Part shown: positions 20,221 through 20,778 of the stretch, piece by piece
How the letters are laid out: the number at the start of each line of letters is the position of its first letter
Position numbering within the stretch: position 1 is the first letter of the stretch
Assembly (NCBI GenBank): GCA_036897095.1
Contig: JAYMSP010003172.1
Coordinates: 1 to 20,778, forward strand
Source of the DNA: Plantago elongata
Lineage: Eukaryota > Streptophyta > Magnoliopsida > Lamiales > Plantaginaceae
Direction: 5' to 3'
DNA: 20,778 nucleotides
Translations under genes and position numbers: made by a program
The notes under the pieces: generated by a model
The model's database searches: none
What the model saw: only the letters and a program-made list of their open reading frames with translations
What the model was told of the DNA's origin: nothing

Positions 20221-20778
20221 CTGCCGCAGTACAACAATAAAAGAAGATGTTACAAAAGAATTAAAAAAACCAACCAAGAATAGTTTTAATTTGGTGATCA
20301 GTTAAACCATAGTCGATCATCGTGCTCTAATTTATTTAGCATCAGCTTATTAAAATGTTTTTGTTATGATTCCATTTCAATATACTTGAAAAAATCAATT
20401 TACACAAATATTTGGTGGTCTACACATTAATCACACTCACCAACACCAATGTGGCTTTCTTATTCATTTGCAGTTAACATCAATATGCTAATATTTGCCA
20501 TTGAGACCCAGACCAAATATGTTAATATGTGCCAAGGATCTATAGGAGGTCCCACATTTGTGGCTTGAATGTTTATCATGTTCCATCTAGTTTTTTTCCC
20601 CAGAGTATGTTCATACTGTGTAATGGTGATTTATTCCTGCTATTTTCCGTTGTAACTGAAAAACGAAATAAAGCAACATTTCTTTCAAGCTACGGAAAAA
20701 GAAAAAAGGAATACAGTTCTAAAATTGAAATGATCCAAATTAAACAGGTCGCAGCACAATCGCTTGTAATATATATAT
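20221..20778 (-). other. Partial intron of NUA to the window edge
   Basis: Upstream of the exon at 20220 (acceptor TGCGGCAG|GTCTC) no further coding stretch matching a coiled coil is seen before the edge. The next exon must lie outside. The sequence is AT-rich and ends in a TATATATAT run. Confidence 0.7.

Overview
This is a nuclear segment of a flowering-plant genome, most likely a eudicot. The genes have GT-AG introns, AT-rich intergenic DNA and plant-specific families, namely an AGCVIII kinase, a NANA-type aspartic protease and the plant TPR homologue NUA. No prokaryotic signal, organellar gene cluster, virus or CRISPR array is visible. The species cannot be named from sequence alone.

Layout. 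Positions 1-2143 are transposon-derived and relic DNA: a MITE-like piece at the left edge, a damaged tRNA-Arg(UCU) relic at 397-469, and a decayed minus-strand LINE ORF1 (DUF4283 plus CCHC zinc knuckle) at about 600-1570. Positions 2144-3810 hold a complete two-exon AGC kinase on the minus strand, very close to Arabidopsis AGC1.5/AGC1.7. Positions 3811-7632 are the shared divergent promoter region and the 5' leaders of the kinase and protease. Positions 7633-12238 hold a complete two-exon NANA-like aspartic protease on the plus strand, interrupted by a 3.2-kb intron just before the flap motif. Positions 12239-15466 are a repeat-bearing convergent intergenic region. Positions 15467-20220 hold the four 3'-most exons of NUA (TPR nucleoporin) on the minus strand; the gene continues beyond the right edge.

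The three proteins act in different places: polar growth signalling at the plasma membrane, proteolysis in an organelle or the secretory route, and the nuclear pore basket. I see no sign of a joint pathway. What links them is ancestral gene order. Their Arabidopsis counterparts are split between two regions, At3g12690/At3g12700 and At1g79250/At1g79280, and this window keeps all three together.

I do not see an undescribed multi-gene system. The points most worth a second look are small. There are upstream ATGs at the starts of both complete genes: a start-stop AUGUGA element one base before the protease ATG, and a 7-codon reading frame overlapping the kinase ATG. NUA has an in-frame 24-bp repeat encoding SP-rich octapeptides. 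The intergenic region carries a degenerate repeat array with a duplicated 14-bp palindrome.
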